This document shows positions 46,401 through 59,001 of a stretch of 64,000 nt of DNA, one piece after another. The DNA lies in contig CM057472.1 in NCBI GenBank assembly GCA_030035585.1, positions 91,447,601 through 91,511,600 on the forward strand. Direction: 5' to 3'. Numbering within the stretch: the first letter of the stretch is position 1; each line of letters opens with the position of its first letter. Under the pieces are notes generated by a model, which did not search any database, had not been told where the DNA came from, and saw only the letters and a program-made list of their open reading frames with translations. This DNA comes from Dugong dugon (lineage: Eukaryota; Chordata; Mammalia; Sirenia; Dugongidae). Position numbers and translations under genes: made by a program.

Positions 46401-49375
46401 TAGATATTTATTAATATAGTGATTATTAGGCAAAGAAAATACATAAATACTCATTAGAGGGCTTTCTGAGCTTCATGATTTAATTACAATCATTTGAGCT
46501 GACAAAATTATAATCAAAAGTTAAGAATTTGCTATTATAATTGGTCTAGGAAGTCTTATGTTGTGGTAAATTGATTTTTTTTATTGCATTTTTAGAAATA
46601 CTAAAAATACCACTTTGATTCTTATCCGTACCTTGCAGAGTCCTGCTTGCTTCTTTGGCACACAAATTTAGGAAACATGCTATTCCATATTTGCAAAAGA
46701 GATAATATTATTTCCTAATGAGAAAAATTAAAAGGCAGAGGTATGTTGTTTTGGAAGAGTAATAATAGATCCAAATGACTAATGACAAGAGTATTATAAT
46801 AGATGAAGATCATATTATTTTGAGAATATTGTTTTCAACCCTTACTTTTATTGATTTATTTTTAAATCTCAAACATCAACCAGAAAAGCCAGCAATAAAC
46901 TCTATGAGGACTTCCTGGGTGAAAAAGCTCAAACAATTGGCTCATGACCACAGACAGTTTTCTAACTTAGAAACTACTAATGAAACTCATTGAACTTTCT
47001 TTCTCCCTAATTTTTAGCCAATTATGTATAGCATCCCTCCACCTGCATCCTGACTGGCCTAAGTAACAGACACATGACATGTCCAAACTTTCCTTGGAGA
47101 TGGGATCAGATATTAAGGGAGGCATCTCTTCTGAACTTAGAGGTACAAAGCGGTCTTAGCATTCATGGGATGAGCTTCTGTATTATTGTTTTCCAATGCA
47201 ATTTGGATTTGCAGCTCTAGCTGGTGGACACAGCTCTAGGTGCTGAGCTGTGCTTTGGAGGTCAGGTGAATAAGTCAAAAGGGAGGACAGTGAAGTGAAG
47301 TGAACTACAGGTGGAAAATAACATTCAGTTCTGACAGACTGAGTGCAACGGGAGTGTTAGTTGCTGAGTGCTGAAACATCCCATTAAAAGTTATGGTTTG
47401 GATGATGTCATCCCATTATCGTGATGGGACAGACTAGTAGATGCATGATTTTCTTTTTATTGCTGGGCTGGTATTACATGATGCTGGGGGATTTTAATAT
47501 TGTATTCACATTACAGTAGATTCAGAGTGTGAAGAAAAGGTGGAAATAACTAGCTCTGAGGATAACTGTCCTAATCCTAGGTAATGTTCATAGAGAGCTT
47601 TACCTGGAATTCCACTGAGCAACGTGCCAAAGAATGATTTATGTACGGGAAGGAGAACAATTGAGCAAATGCTGCAATGTAGCCTGAGGCTTAAATTAAA
47701 TCTGGACAGAGGAAAGATTGACGTAGGCAATTGGAGCTGCACGAAGTGCTTATCTGCAGTAGGTCAGGAGAGCCGGGAACTACAGAATTCTAAAGTGCTC
47801 TGTGAAAGACAAGTATGGAAAGCCCACACCAGAAACACAAAGTTTGTGACTTAGCTTGGCATGGAAATACCGGAGAGATAGCCCAAGGGTTGCCAGCTAT
47901 AGCAAATAAAAGTATAAAATATCATACATTTGAATTTTTGATAAATAATGAAGAATGTTCCAAATATTGCATGAAACATGTTTGCACTAAGAAATTATTT
48001 ATTGTTTATCTGAAATTCAAAGTTAACTGTGAGCCCTCTATTATATCTGGCAATTGTGCTCCTGACCAAATCTGTCTTACAGCCTTGAGTCAAGAAGTCA
48101 CTGGTCTAGATGTGTGTAATCTATCCTCCTGTCCCCTGAACCATGGTTGTCTGTAAAGAGTAGGGAATGAGTTTCTATGGTTTCAAGGATGAGACACAGA
48201 GCTGTATCTGCCACCTACTCTGATGTTCCTGACTGAAGGGGCAGGCATTCTCCCAGGTGGCTCAGTCTCTTATTGATGATGATATCACTTATCAGCTTTA
48301 GCTGTAATAAGCTGCCTTATTGACTTCTGCCTTGTCACTCCTCCAGCTAGCTCCTTGTCACAGGCAATGCTGCTTTGCATCATTCTGCCTTTGCTCTATT
48401 GGCTTATTGATAGTTCCATTCGTCTTCTTCAAGGAGTTTGACAGGGTGGTATTTGACTCTTCTGTCTTCCTGTGATTTTACAGCTACAGGATGGCTACAG
48501 TAAGTCCTTGGAGTTTTGCCCAAATGGCCAGTATGCAAACCAGCCTTTCCATTTTACTACAAGAAATACTGCAAATTCTTCAGTGCAAAATATGGAATTG
48601 TTGACAAATCTTCGTCTGCAAGTGCTTAGGTGCAAAGGGTAACTAATATTTGACCTAGTTACTACGACATAATAGCTGTAAACTGCTTTTCCAGGTGCTC
48701 CCTATGAGATCTCTCTGACTGTAGCACCAAGAGAGCCATGTTTCTCCCCAGGTATCCAAGCACAGCCAAATAGCTGCAGCGATGTGAACTGATTCCTTTC
48801 TGCTTTGTACATCAAAACCGTGTCAGAGGAGCTCTGACAACAAGATTCTTTAGTCCTCACAGAAAGAACATCCTAATTCCTAACGTAAATTCATTGATTT
48901 TCAAAGAATAATAATATCCTGGTTTTTTTTTTTTTTAGTATAAGGTCAGTGTTTAAGACTTTGGCAGGTGGAGAAATCATTTGACTTGTAAACTGAGTAT
49001 GTTTGATTTGGAATTAGCCAAAGAATGATACAGCATACAGTATGATGTAATGGGACCTTTCATGGGAAAATAAAACATATAATAAGAATGATTTTAGGGG
49101 TTCACACTGTTAGATATCATTCGACGTGCGTTTTTAACCATTCCTTACTGGATCTTGTGCATGAAAATCATCTGGGCAACATCCATAAAAGATAAATTAA
49201 GAGGTTTTATCAGGTACAACTGAAAATCTTGTAAAAAGTATTTTTTTAACTCCAATTGGTCCCTTTAGGAATTTATATTACCTTATGGATGAGCTTTACA
49301 CCAAAACTCTTAAAATATGTTCATTTCTTTTGAAGAACTACAAATGCCTTGAGGGGGCATTAAAAATTAAGAATA
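46401..49375. other. Repeat-poor DNA, no gene seen
   Basis: About 3 kb with no recognised element. Frames at 47624-47854 and 47815-48156 overlap in different phases and have no family resemblance. Nothing further can be said. Confidence 0.45.
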
Positions 49376-49605
49376 AGAGCTTCCATTTATTGCATGATGA
49401 ATCTGTGCCAGACACTTGCATATTTTACATATGATATCTTATCTGTCCTTATTAAAATTTCCATATGGTAAATAGTAATTTCCCATTACCTGATAAATAA
49501 GTTGAAGCACCATGAGGTTAATGGAGTTGCCAAAGATGACACAGCTAGGAAGTAAGCTTCTCTAGGATTTAATCTTACTCTTTCTCCCTCCAAAGCCGTG
49601 TATAT
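49376..49605 (-). repeat. MIR remnant
   Basis: GAGCTTCCATTTATTGCATG, CTGTGCCAGACACTTGCATA, GAAGTAAGCTTCTCTAGGAT and CACAGCTAGGAAGT match the MIR complement over most of its length. Confidence 0.7.
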
Positions 49606-49763
49606 TCTTTTTTTTTTATTATAAAAATTTGAAAAATATCTAGATATTTTAGGCAGACTGAGTTGCACTGGGAAAGAGATTGAACATGGTTTAACCCCTG
49701 AACACTAAGCCAGTTTAATATTTGAAAATGATAAGACTATAAACAAACAAAAAACAAAAAAAA

Positions 49764-49912
49764 CACCTTGCCATCAAGTCAATTCTGACTCAGTGACCTG
49801 TAAGACAAAGTAGAACTGCCGCATAGGGTTTCCAAGGACTGACTGGTGGATTCAAACTGCCAACCTCTTGGTTAGCAGCTGAGCTTTTAAACACTGCACC
49901 ACCAAGGCCCCC
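49764..49912 (-). mobile_element. AfroSINE, short form, with duplication
   Basis: CACCTTGCCATCAAGTCAAT, TAGGGTTTCCAAGGACTGAC and CTGCACCACCAAGGCCCCC are the complement of the AfroSINE. An A-rich tract (49738-49763) abuts its 3' end on the plus strand. ATAAGACTATA (49731-49741) and ATAAGAATATA (49915-49925) form a 10-of-11 target duplication. Confidence 0.88.
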
Positions 49913-49925
49913 CAATAAGAATATA

Positions 49926-50239
49926 GAAAAATAAAAAGTAATTATGAGAAACTGGCAAAACAGTCAAGAGAGAAAACTTCCTTTTTTAATCCACGTCAAG
50001 GATTAAGCCCCCTCCCATAGTTAAGAAGTCTCTCCATTATAAGTTTATTTCATGTTGTTAATCTTTTTGAAATACAAAATTTTAATATCCCACTCACTCT
50101 TCCTTATTTATGGGAAGAAAAAATTTATAACTTGTTTGACACTGTGTTCTGCATTTTCTTCTAGAGTGGCAGAATACGAAATTTTCATAGCTTATTGCAC
50201 AGAACAATGCAACAACATTTTATTCAATTTTAAGATCCA
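49926..50239. other. No recognisable gene or repeat
   Basis: Short AT-rich stretch between the SINE and RTE copy F. Confidence 0.4.
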
Positions 50240-51480
50240 ATAGAATGTGGAAATTATTGAACAATATCATTAATATATCACACACAAGTAAAATTTTGCT
50301 GGAGGTCATTCAAAAGTGGCTGCAGCAGTACATTGATAGGGAACTGCTAGAAATTCAAGCCGGATTCAGAAGAGGGTGTGGATCAAGGTATACCATTGCT
50401 GTTGTCAGAGGGATCATGGCTGAAAACAGAGAACACCAGAAAGATGTTTACCTGTGTTTTATTGACTATGCAAAGGCATTCAACTGTGTATATCATAACT
50501 AATTATGGATAACGTTGCTTAAAATGAGAGTTCCAGAAAACTTAATTGTGCTCGTGAGGAACGTGTATACAGATCAAGAGGCAGTTGTTTGAACAGAACA
50601 AGGCAATACTGTGTGATTTAAAGTCAAGAAAGGTGTGTGTCAGGGTTGTATCCTTTCACTATACATATTCAATCTGTATGCTGAGCAAATAATCCAAGAA
50701 GCTGGACTATATGAAGAACGGGGCATCGGGATTGGAGGAAGACTAATTAACAACCTTCGTTATGCAGATGATACAACCTTGCTTGCTGAAAGTGAAGAGG
50801 ACTTGAAGCACTTATTGATGAAGATCAAAGACTACAGCCTTCAGTATGGATTACACCTCAACATAAAGAAAACAAAAATCTTCACAACTGGACCAATAAG
50901 CAACATTGTGATAAATGGAGAAAAGATTGAATTTGTCAAGGATTTCATTTTACTTGGATCCACAATCAACACCATGGAAGCAGCAGTCAAGAAATCAAAT
51001 GAGACATCACATTGGGCAAATTTGCTGCAAGAGATCTCTTTAAAGTGTTCAAAAGCAAAGCTATCACCTTGCAGACTAAGATGTAAGTGACCCAAGCATG
51101 TGAAAACTGGACAATGAATAAGGAAGACTGAAGAAGAATCGATGCCTTCGAATTATAGTGTTGGCAAAGAATATTGAATATACCATAGACTGCCAAAAGG
51201 ATTCTCCTTAGAAGCCAAGATGGCAAGACTTTGTCTCACATACTTGGATATGTTATCAAAAGGGATCAGCCCCTGGAGAAGGACATCATGCTTGGTAAAG
51301 TAGAAGGTCATTGAAAAAGAGGAAGACCCTCAACTAGATGGAATGACACAGTGGTTGCAACAATGAACTCAAGCATATCAACAGTTGTGAGGATGGCACA
51401 GGACCAGGCAGTGTTTTGCTCTGTTGTACATGGAGTTGCTATAAGTTGGAACAAACTCGATGGCACCTAACAACAACAAC
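50240..51480 (+). pseudogene. RTE LINE copy F, best-preserved reverse transcriptase
   Basis: Plus-strand RTE starting near GAATGTGGAAATTATTGAAC and ending GATGGCACCTAACAACAACA. Two frames cover the polymerase. At 50245-50502: ELLEIQAGFRRGCGS (finger region) and CFIDYAKAFNCV, with the motif A catalytic Asp present at 50464-50466. At 50635-51090: GCILSLYIFNLYAEQII, GRLINNLRYADDTTLLA with intact YADD at 50761-50772, and LHLNIKKTKIF. A frame break lies between them (TAACTAATTATGG near 50500), and the downstream part (51090-51300) is frameshifted. It is 5'-truncated, lacking the endonuclease. By family knowledge RTE elements encode endonuclease and reverse transcriptase in one main ORF. Confidence 0.9.
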
Positions 51481-54400
51481 ATTCACAGCAAAACAAACTC
51501 AACATTATATATTCAACAAGCCACATACGTGATAGTACAAAATAGTACGCCAGTGGTTCCAACAAAGCATTGATAAACTGTATTAAAAGTGGTGGAGTAT
51601 CCTTGCTCTACAAAACCAGTAACAGAAATCATGGGAAAATAGAACTGGAAAGCCATGTATTGAGGGGAAATGACATATGCAGATCTTTAGTGAACTAGTT
51701 ACTTCAGCTTCAGCAACCTTGTGGACCCTCAAGTCTCAGAAGAGTAACCTCATTTTTCAAATCCGCTGTTTGCGGATAAAGAACACCCTAAATAAGAGCT
51801 CAGCATGCCATAAAGGATAGAGCAATTATATTTCATGACTACAGTAAGTGTTAACCTCGTACATTGTTCTCTGGGGGACCGGAGGAAAATGAGCCTCTCC
51901 CAATCTTATGATTCACATTGTCCAAGGCAGGCCTATTTTTTCTATGTCTGCTCATCTTACAAACTGCTTGGTCAAAACAGTCATAATCACTTCTTGCATA
52001 CTCTCAACTATCTCTCAGCTGGGCAGAGGAACTACTCAATACAGGACTGGAAAAGAGCCCATACATTTTACAGCAAGTACCTGGTGCATCCTTCTCCTTA
52101 GCCCTCCTCCACTGGTAATCAAATCAACAATCAATGTCTCTATTCATTTCAGCTGAGAACAGACAAGTCTAAAGGATGGGTAGTTAGGTGACACTTTAGA
52201 GAAACGCTGGCCGCAAACACTCAATTGCTTTTTAGCCAACTTAACACAATTCTCATTTATGTGGCTGAGAAATAATCAGTCCTTGAAGTGAGATGGTGTC
52301 TGGATCATTTAACTTGAAGAAATAATGGAAAAAGAAGCGATTCTGTTTAATCTGAACCGTGATAAAAGGAACTTAGTCTGGCCTCCAAAAAAATGAAGAA
52401 GTGGCGATGCCCCATCGCTTTTGAAACTATGGACATGAAAAGCATTTATACATCAAGAAGCAGCAGAGAGCCCAGGGGTCTGCACAATCTCCATTTGTCT
52501 TTCACATCAGGATAAAACAGACAAGGATCAAATTAAGAATAAGCTGGAGACATTCTTTTGCCAGGCGTACGTTCTCATCTGCTAAAATTCAATAAAGTGA
52601 AAAAATTGCTCATTAATCAAGACGGATTTTAATTTTATTTGGGAAAAATAGCATCATCTAAAAAAGAGATTTTTAGGTAATTTCTTTCAACATCTTGCTT
52701 TTATATTTTATTCATTTTTTTGAAATAGTCTATATACTGTGTCAGAAGTAATGTTTTCCATAAATCAAACTAATATGTATTCATTGAGTGCCTACTGTGT
52801 TCAGATTAATGTACTTCACTCTAGAATGCCAAAGCTGAAAGGCCTCAGCTCAAGGTTATTTTACATGATTTTTTTTTTCCTTTTTTGTACTTTGCAGGGT
52901 CTAAATTAAGTAGTTCATCACAACCAATAGAGATAACTACTTTGAAGACAAGGGGGGATAAATTTTTCTAAAAGCTGTATTGACTAAATTAGGTCAAACC
53001 CAGATGGCACATGATTCCTGCTGCTAACTGGAATTCTGGAAATAAAATTAAACCACTCTTTACAGAAATGTTTAGGTGTTACAAGTACATCGACAATGTT
53101 CTTCCGACTCCTTCTGCTTCCCTAGATTGCCTATCACGTGACAAGCACTTTTAAACCTTGAGAGGTGCGTATTTAATTCAAATTTAAAAACAATTTTCCT
53201 GGTATTTGGGGAAAATGCATTGATTAAAAAAAGAACATCTTAATTATATACTTCTGTTCATTATCTCTACTTTTGGGTAATAAAAATTTTTCAAGTCCCC
53301 CCCTGTTAAGGGTAACTGGCGATAGAAAAGAAACAAATAACCATATACCACTTTTTTTATTCTCTGTTAATAAGAGCAACATGAGCTTCAGGAAGTCAGA
53401 GACAGAAGGACATCAAGTCTGATGACCTACGCACAGTGAAGAATATCTTACTGGGGTTAGTAGAGGTCATGTAAAGCTCAGTTACATTGGCCCTCCTTGC
53501 CGTCCCACTCATTCCTTCCTGACAAGCTGAGTCTTTGGGAAGAAAACAAGGAATATGTATGAGCATAGTTCTCTGTATACCATTCTTAGTTCTCAGTGCA
53601 TCTAAACAGTCTACTTTGAAAAATACTTGTGAGTTGTTATGGGACTGGTTCACTCCCATGATTTTTAATGAAATCTTATTTACATGTTTTTCTTAAACTT
53701 GCAGCTAGAATTCCCAAATTTTCACTGAACTGTGCTTTTGACTCAGCCAAACCAAAAATTCCCCAGAAACCGGTTATCTCCGTTTCACTGTTGTGTATTC
53801 TAGACCATTACTAGAAAAGCAACAGCATTACTTAATGATAGAGTATACACTGATCAAACAGCTTGAATCCTACCTTTATATCTCGGAATTGGCACAAATA
53901 GCTTTTGGGAAATAGATGCTATATTTGGTAGACTAATCTTTTCAGTAAAGCTAAACAAAGTAATGTTAACAAAACTTTAGTTTGGTCTGAGAATTTGACT
54001 ATTTCACTTTCTCTAGTTCTGATAATGACATGATCCTGGCCTCCTTTGAGATAGTTGAAGACGAGAAACGTTCTTACCCATGGGCCTTTTTTGTCTTTAC
54101 TATGATTGCCTTTCTAGCACTCATGCTGTTATTTCCTTTTTTATTTACATCACAAGAATTTGAAGATCACATAAGGAGCCATGCCTGTCTATGAGCCAAA
54201 TTATTTTTCTCAAAACACCCACTGGTCAATCTAAAACCTTTTTTTGGATTTGTAAGAGGAAATGATCTTTAGCTCTTTTTCCCACCATAAAGATCTTCTT
54301 CCTTTTCTTCCTCTCTCATTTTGTTATTAACCAAAATACCCCTAACTTTCTCCTTTGGAGATTCCCATGATAGCCATTCTTCCAAGAATTCTCTTGTCAA

Positions 54401-55156
54401 GGGTACTCTAATGGTCAGGAGTCTTGCAAAGAGCAGAATCCAGTTCTATTCACCTATGAAAAAAGGAATTTAGTAGAAGAATATTAAATATCTTGCACAC
54501 TCTAAGACAAGGTTAGAGAATCAGGGTGTGAAGATGGCAGGAATCAGTCAAGGTTAAGAAGTAAGCACCATAGTCCAATCAATCAACAAGAATAGTCAGG
54601 TTGGGACATTGTTGCCACCACTGCTGGACACTGAATCCAGTCTGTTGCCAGTGCTGGAATGAATTCTCTGTTCCTCTTTAGGTTACATACTCTAAGGTTA
54701 AAGTCCTGGACATAATTATTCAACTGGCTTAACTCTGTTCATTCTTAGCTGCCATGAGTGGGAGACTGATAGAGGAATTTTGCAGCTTTTAAAACTGGAG
54801 GCAAGGTTCTTCCTTCCACTGATTCGTAGAAGGGTTGATTCACCAGATGCAGAATCATCACATCCTGGGCAACCAAAAATAAAATGCTGGGTGTCAATTG
54901 CTAGAAACATTCTATAACATAGGCACATTATGCAGAAATGAATAAGACATAGCCTCTGTCCTTGAGAAATTCACATCCATTTCGATAGACACTCTTGCAA
55001 ATATCATAGGCCATCTCACAGATTACTTTGGGATTGTAAAGGAAAGAGCGAAGACTTCTGTGTGTCATAGTCTGGGAAGATTTTACACAGGAGATAATGT
55101 TTGTTCTAAGAGTAATACTTGTGACTATTTAATAATTACTATTGTTTCTCAGTTAC
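51481..55156. other. Repeat-poor DNA, no gene seen
   Basis: About 3.7 kb in which I recognise no gene, RNA or confident repeat. A possible MIR trace lies near 52771-52815 (CATTGAGTGCCTACTGTGTT). Frames such as 51835-52101 and 53396-53659 lack support. Candidate for conserved non-coding DNA. Confidence 0.45.
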
Positions 55157-55165
55157 TAATATATG

Positions 55166-55316
55166 GAGCCCTGGTGGCTCAGTGGTTAAGAGCTTGACTG
55201 CCGACCAAAAAGTTGGCAGTTCAAATCCACCAGTTGCTCCTTGGAAACCCTATAGGGCAGTTCTTCTTTGTCCTATAGGGTTGCTATGAGTTGGAATCAA
55301 CTCGACAGCTATGGGC
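55166..55316 (+). mobile_element. AfroSINE, first of a tail-to-tail pair
   Basis: GAGCCCTGGTGGCTCAGTGG head, CAGTTCAAATCCACCAGTTG with a box-B-like motif, TCCTATAGGGTTGCTATGAG and GGAATCAACTCGACAGC tail. It ends at about 55316 with no poly-A and is followed within five bases by the tail of an inverted copy. Confidence 0.92.
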
Positions 55317-55320
55317 ATGT

Positions 55321-55519
55321 AACCCATTACCGTCAAGTCGATTCTGACTCATAGTGACCCTATAGGACAGAGCACAACTGCTCCATAGGATTTGCAAGGC
55401 TATAAATCTATGAAAGTTAGACTGCCACATCTTTTTTTCCTATGGAGTGGCTGGTGAGTTTGAACTGTCACCCTTTCAGTTAGCAGCTGAGTGTTTTAAC
55501 CACTGTGCCATCAGAGCTC
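55321..55519 (-). mobile_element. AfroSINE, long form, second of the pair
   Basis: AACCCATTACCGTCAAGTCG, TTGCAAGGCTATAAATCTAT and GGCTGGTGAGTTTGAACTGT, then CACTGTGCCATCAGAGCTCC. Long subfamily with the middle insert. TAATATATG occurs just left of the first SINE (55157-55165) and just right of this one (55522-55530). Confidence 0.92.
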
Positions 55520-55805
55520 CTTAATATATGTAAATGCTTCATATATATCAACATTTCAAACCTCCCACCAGTAATCACAGACAGGTGTTACTAAAGTCAT
55601 TCCTCACAGGATAATCAGAGAGATTTCCTCAAGGGTAAACAGTAAGTGGTCTAGCCAGAATGAAAACTCAGGCTTTTATACATATCTCTTGTCCTCTAAT
55701 CACCATATGGAGTAAGAGAAAGAAAGCAAGGCCAGGCCAATCAAGACAGGTAAAGGCAAGAGCTTTCCTGTAAAGGCCAGGGAATTTGGAGAAGTGTGAA
55801 AATCT

Positions 55806-56235
55806 GTTGTTGTTGTTAGGTGCCATCTAGTCTGTCCCGACCATAGCTTCCCTATGTACAACAGAACGAAACACTCCCAGGTCCTGTGCCATCCTCACAA
55901 TTGTTGTTATGTTTGAGCCTATCATTGCAACCACTGTGTCAATCCATCTCGTTAAAGGTCTTCCTCTTTTTTGCTGTGCCATATTTTACCAAGCATAATG
56001 TCCTTCTCCAGGGACTGGTCCCATCTGATAACATGTCCAAAGTATGTGAGATGGAGTCTCCCCATCTTCGCTTCTGAGGAGGATTCTGACTGCACTTCTT
56101 CCAAGATAGATTTGTTCTTTCTTCTGGCAGTCCATGGTATATTGAATATTCCTCGACAACACTGTAATTCAAAGGCATTGATTCTTCTTCGATCTTCCTT
56201 ATTCATTGTCCAGCTTTCACATGCATATAATGCAA
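55806..56235 (-). mobile_element. RTE LINE copy J, 3' fragment
   Basis: The plus strand starts TTGTTGTTGTTAGGTGCCAT and runs through ACAACAGAACGAAACACTCC and CTTCTCCAGGGACTGGTCCC to CCAGCTTTCACATGCATATA. The minus-strand frame at 55952-56257 gives the RTE C-terminal coding part (YACESWTMNKEDRRRINAFE). It is 5'-truncated near 56235. Confidence 0.88.
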
Positions 56236-56270
56236 ATCTAGGAAAGTATAATAACAAAACTTTTATTGAG

Positions 56271-56441
56271 ACTTACTGGTTGGCAGTTTGATCCCAGTCA
56301 GAGGTGCCTAGGAAGACAGTTCTGACTATCTGCTTCTAAAATGTGACAGCCTTGAAAACCCCATGGAGCAATTCTACTCTGCATACATGGGGTTACCATG
56401 AGTTGGAATTCACTCAGCAACAGCTAACAATGACAACAACG
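56271..56441 (+). mobile_element. Diverged Afrotherian SINE, 5'-truncated
   Basis: CTGGTTGGCAGTTTGATCCC, CTATCTGCTTCTAAAATGTG, CCTTGAAAACCCCATGGAGC and GTTACCATGAGTTGGAATTC, ending AACAGCTAACAATGACAACA. The order (tRNA-like part, insert, RTE-like tail) fits an AfroSINE subfamily, but the copy is old. Confidence 0.65.
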
Positions 56442-57429
56442 TATGTTAGATAGGAGTCTGAGTGCTTTATACATCTAACTCATTTAATACTAACATTTAA
56501 TACAACCCGAAGAAATAAGCATTATTATTTGAATTATGATTCACAGTGGGGAGGGGGGTGTTTCATGGACATGACTGAGGTGGAGAGATCAAAAGGTCAA
56601 CATTCTCTGAAGGGTTTTCCCCCAGTCTAGGAACTCTGTAGCTGGAAAAAATAGGATCTAAGTTATCAATAATAAAAACAACACATTTGTTCAACCATGC
56701 CAGCAGAAAGACTGAATTATCTTTCTATGGCCTTCATAGAAAATACTAAGAAAACGGTATAATATGAAGAAGCAATAAAAGATTTTGTAGCCAAGAAAGT
56801 AGGAAAATAAATATTATAGAAGTGTGTGCCAGGCAATTAAGTGATGATAACTACAATATGCTTTAATATTACATCTCTGTATTTTTGGTGCTTTGTGATA
56901 GTTATCAACTTTTTAAATGTGAAATTTGTTGTGAATACTCATCCCATTTATAATAAATATTCACTTTTATATCTAATTTCATATTTGAATTTTTATAATA
57001 TTTTTCTTACAAAAGGTCTCCTACCCATAACATACGTTTCTGTCTCCAGAAAATCAAGAATTACCCGAGTGTTAGATATCTATTTTCTTCTTACCCAGTA
57101 ATCTTATGACAAAAGCGTCCCCAATAAAAAATCTCTCCATAAGCTACATGTGAAGATTTACTTGTTTGAGCTAAATCTCAGTAGTTTCGAAGCTTCAATT
57201 AAAATAAAATTTGTTTTTATTTAATATCTTGGTTAGTAACAGTATAAGCTAATACTATAATCTGGGGAAATTTTATTTTTTTAATTTAAGAATTTACTAT
57301 TTTAGAAATGAACTGTCAGTTTCCAATTTTTCTCTTCAACTTCTCTTTGACACTCACATGCTAAACTTATCTACCATAGTTGTGCACAACAGCTCTCCCA
57401 TTCAGATTCTACTTAAATGTGGCACTTTC
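56442..57429. other. No recognisable gene or repeat
   Basis: AT-rich sequence. Nothing recognised. Confidence 0.4.
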
Positions 57430-58135
57430 ACTAGTTTTTTGCTTTGTTTGTTTTTAGTTACTCCAAAGATGTAGTAGAGATATTTTATGTTCCATAATTT
57501 TACATGCACAGGTGTTCCTTTCTATTCTTATATTGCAAACAAATGTTGGCACATGCTTGATGGTATTTTGTAATTTGGAGTTCAGCCCATATAAGTAAAT
57601 ATGGAATATTTTACTTAAGGGCTACATAATATTCCATTGTATGTTTTTTCCATAGGTTCTTTAACCACTTACCATTGTACATAACCTAAATGTTTAACAC
57701 CTTTTTAACACTGAGTCACATTCAGTGACTCAATGACTATCTTTACACGTGTCATTTTTCATCTAAGTAAGATAAATTCCAAAAATAAAATATTTTAAAA
57801 AGTATGTGAGTTTTTAATGTTGATAGATATTGTCAAGTTGTTCTCGACAGAAATTCATGAGAGGGCCTATTTCTTTATGCCCTCTCTAGTTCTGTCATGA
57901 AGTTGTCTTTTGCCTTTGATGCTGGTTTTTTTTTTTTTTTTTTTTTTTGGTCAATTAAAAAAAAAAATTGGACCTTTTTTCGTAACATTCTGTTACAAAA
58001 CTTTTCAAATATACAGAGAATTTGAAATTATTTTACAGTAGATAACTATATACCCGCTGCCTAGATTCTAACATTAACATGTTACTATACTTGCTGTATC
58101 ACACATATATCCATCTATCCGACTCACTAACATAC
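57430..58135 (-). repeat. Ancient LINE-1 3' region
   Basis: GGCTACATAATATTCCATTG, TCTTTAACCACTTACCATTG and ATTGTCAAGTTGTTCTC resemble the antisense 3' end of old L1. It holds a T27-like run (57927-57949) followed by A11. The stretch 57960-58135 (TTTTCAAATATACAGAGAAT) also reads like an old L1 3' UTR. Confidence 0.5.
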
Positions 58136-58612
58136 TGTAACAGTTAATTTTATGTGTCAACGTGGCTAGGCTACGGTGCATAGTTGTTTGGTCAAACGCT
58201 AGCATAGGTATTGCTATGAAGGTATTTACATACATGTGATTAACATTTAAATCAGTTGGTCTTAAGCAAAGCAGATTACCCTCCATAAGGTGAGTGGGCC
58301 TCATCCAATCAGTTGAAAGCCTTAAGAGCAAAAACTGAGATTTCTAAAAGGGGAATAATTCTGCCTCAATACTGTAAATAGACATCCAGACAGAATTTCC
58401 CACCCATCACCTGGCCTACTAATTTTGGATGCAAGCCTGCCAGAGTTTACAGCCTGTCAGCAGACATATGGATTTTGAACTTGCCAGTCACCACAATCAC
58501 ATGAGCCAATTCCTTAAAATTGCTGTCTCTCTCTCACTCTATCTCTTGGTCTCTCTCTCTGTCTATATCTCTTACTGGTTCTGTTTCTTTAGAGAACTCT
58601 GAATAAGGTGCA
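58136..58612 (-). mobile_element. Ancient ERVL-type solo LTR (MLT2-like)
   Basis: Plus-strand text GTTAATTTTATGTGTCAACG, TGGCTAGGCTACGGTGC, CCTCATCCAATCAGTTGAAA, CACATGAGCCAATTCCTTAA and TGGTTCTGTTTCTTTAGAGA is the complement of LTRs of the MLT2/ERVL group. The family name is from memory. It has a CT-rich internal tract (58523-58570). No internal genes are present. It lies within ancient L1 sequence. Confidence 0.7.
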
Positions 58613-58843
58613 TACTATGAGGTTTTATTTTACTTTGCTCTTATTATACACAAAATTGAGCAATAGTATTATGTCTTCTGTGAATTATTTTTTCATATTT
58701 TTGACTTTTTCTACTTACAAAATTTTTAATAAAGAAAATTAGTCCCTTTTTCATGTTATGACTAGCACCTGTATATTTTGCTTTTTATTATATTTTTGCC
58801 ATGCAGAATCGCATTTGTATTTTTATGTAGCTTGGTCTCTTTA

Positions 58844-58998
58844 GGAGCCATGGTGGTACAGTGGTTAAGAGCTATGACTGCTAACCAAAAGGTCAGCAGT
58901 TCAAATCCACCAGTCACTCCTTAAAAACCCTATGGAGCAGTTCTGCTCTGCACTATAGGGTCACCATGAGTGGGAACTGACTCTGCAGCAACAGATTT
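58844..58998 (+). mobile_element. AfroSINE, short form
   Basis: GGAGCCATGGTGGTACAGTG, CTGCTAACCAAAAGGTCAGC, GTTCAAATCCACCAGTCACT and CTATAGGGTCACCATGAGTG, ending CTCTGCAGCAACAGATTTTG. It sits in antisense L1 ORF2 just before a tandem duplication. Confidence 0.9.
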
Positions 58999-59001
58999 TG
59001 A

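Noticed and set aside
47624..48156. Two overlapping plus-strand frames in repeat-poor DNA considered as a small gene
   Set aside because: Different phases, no conserved motif, no visible splice-site pattern or start context supporting translation.
55166..55240. tRNA-like head with box A and box B resemblance considered as a tRNA gene
   Set aside because: It is the tRNA-derived head of an AfroSINE; the cloverleaf is not intact and the SINE body follows.
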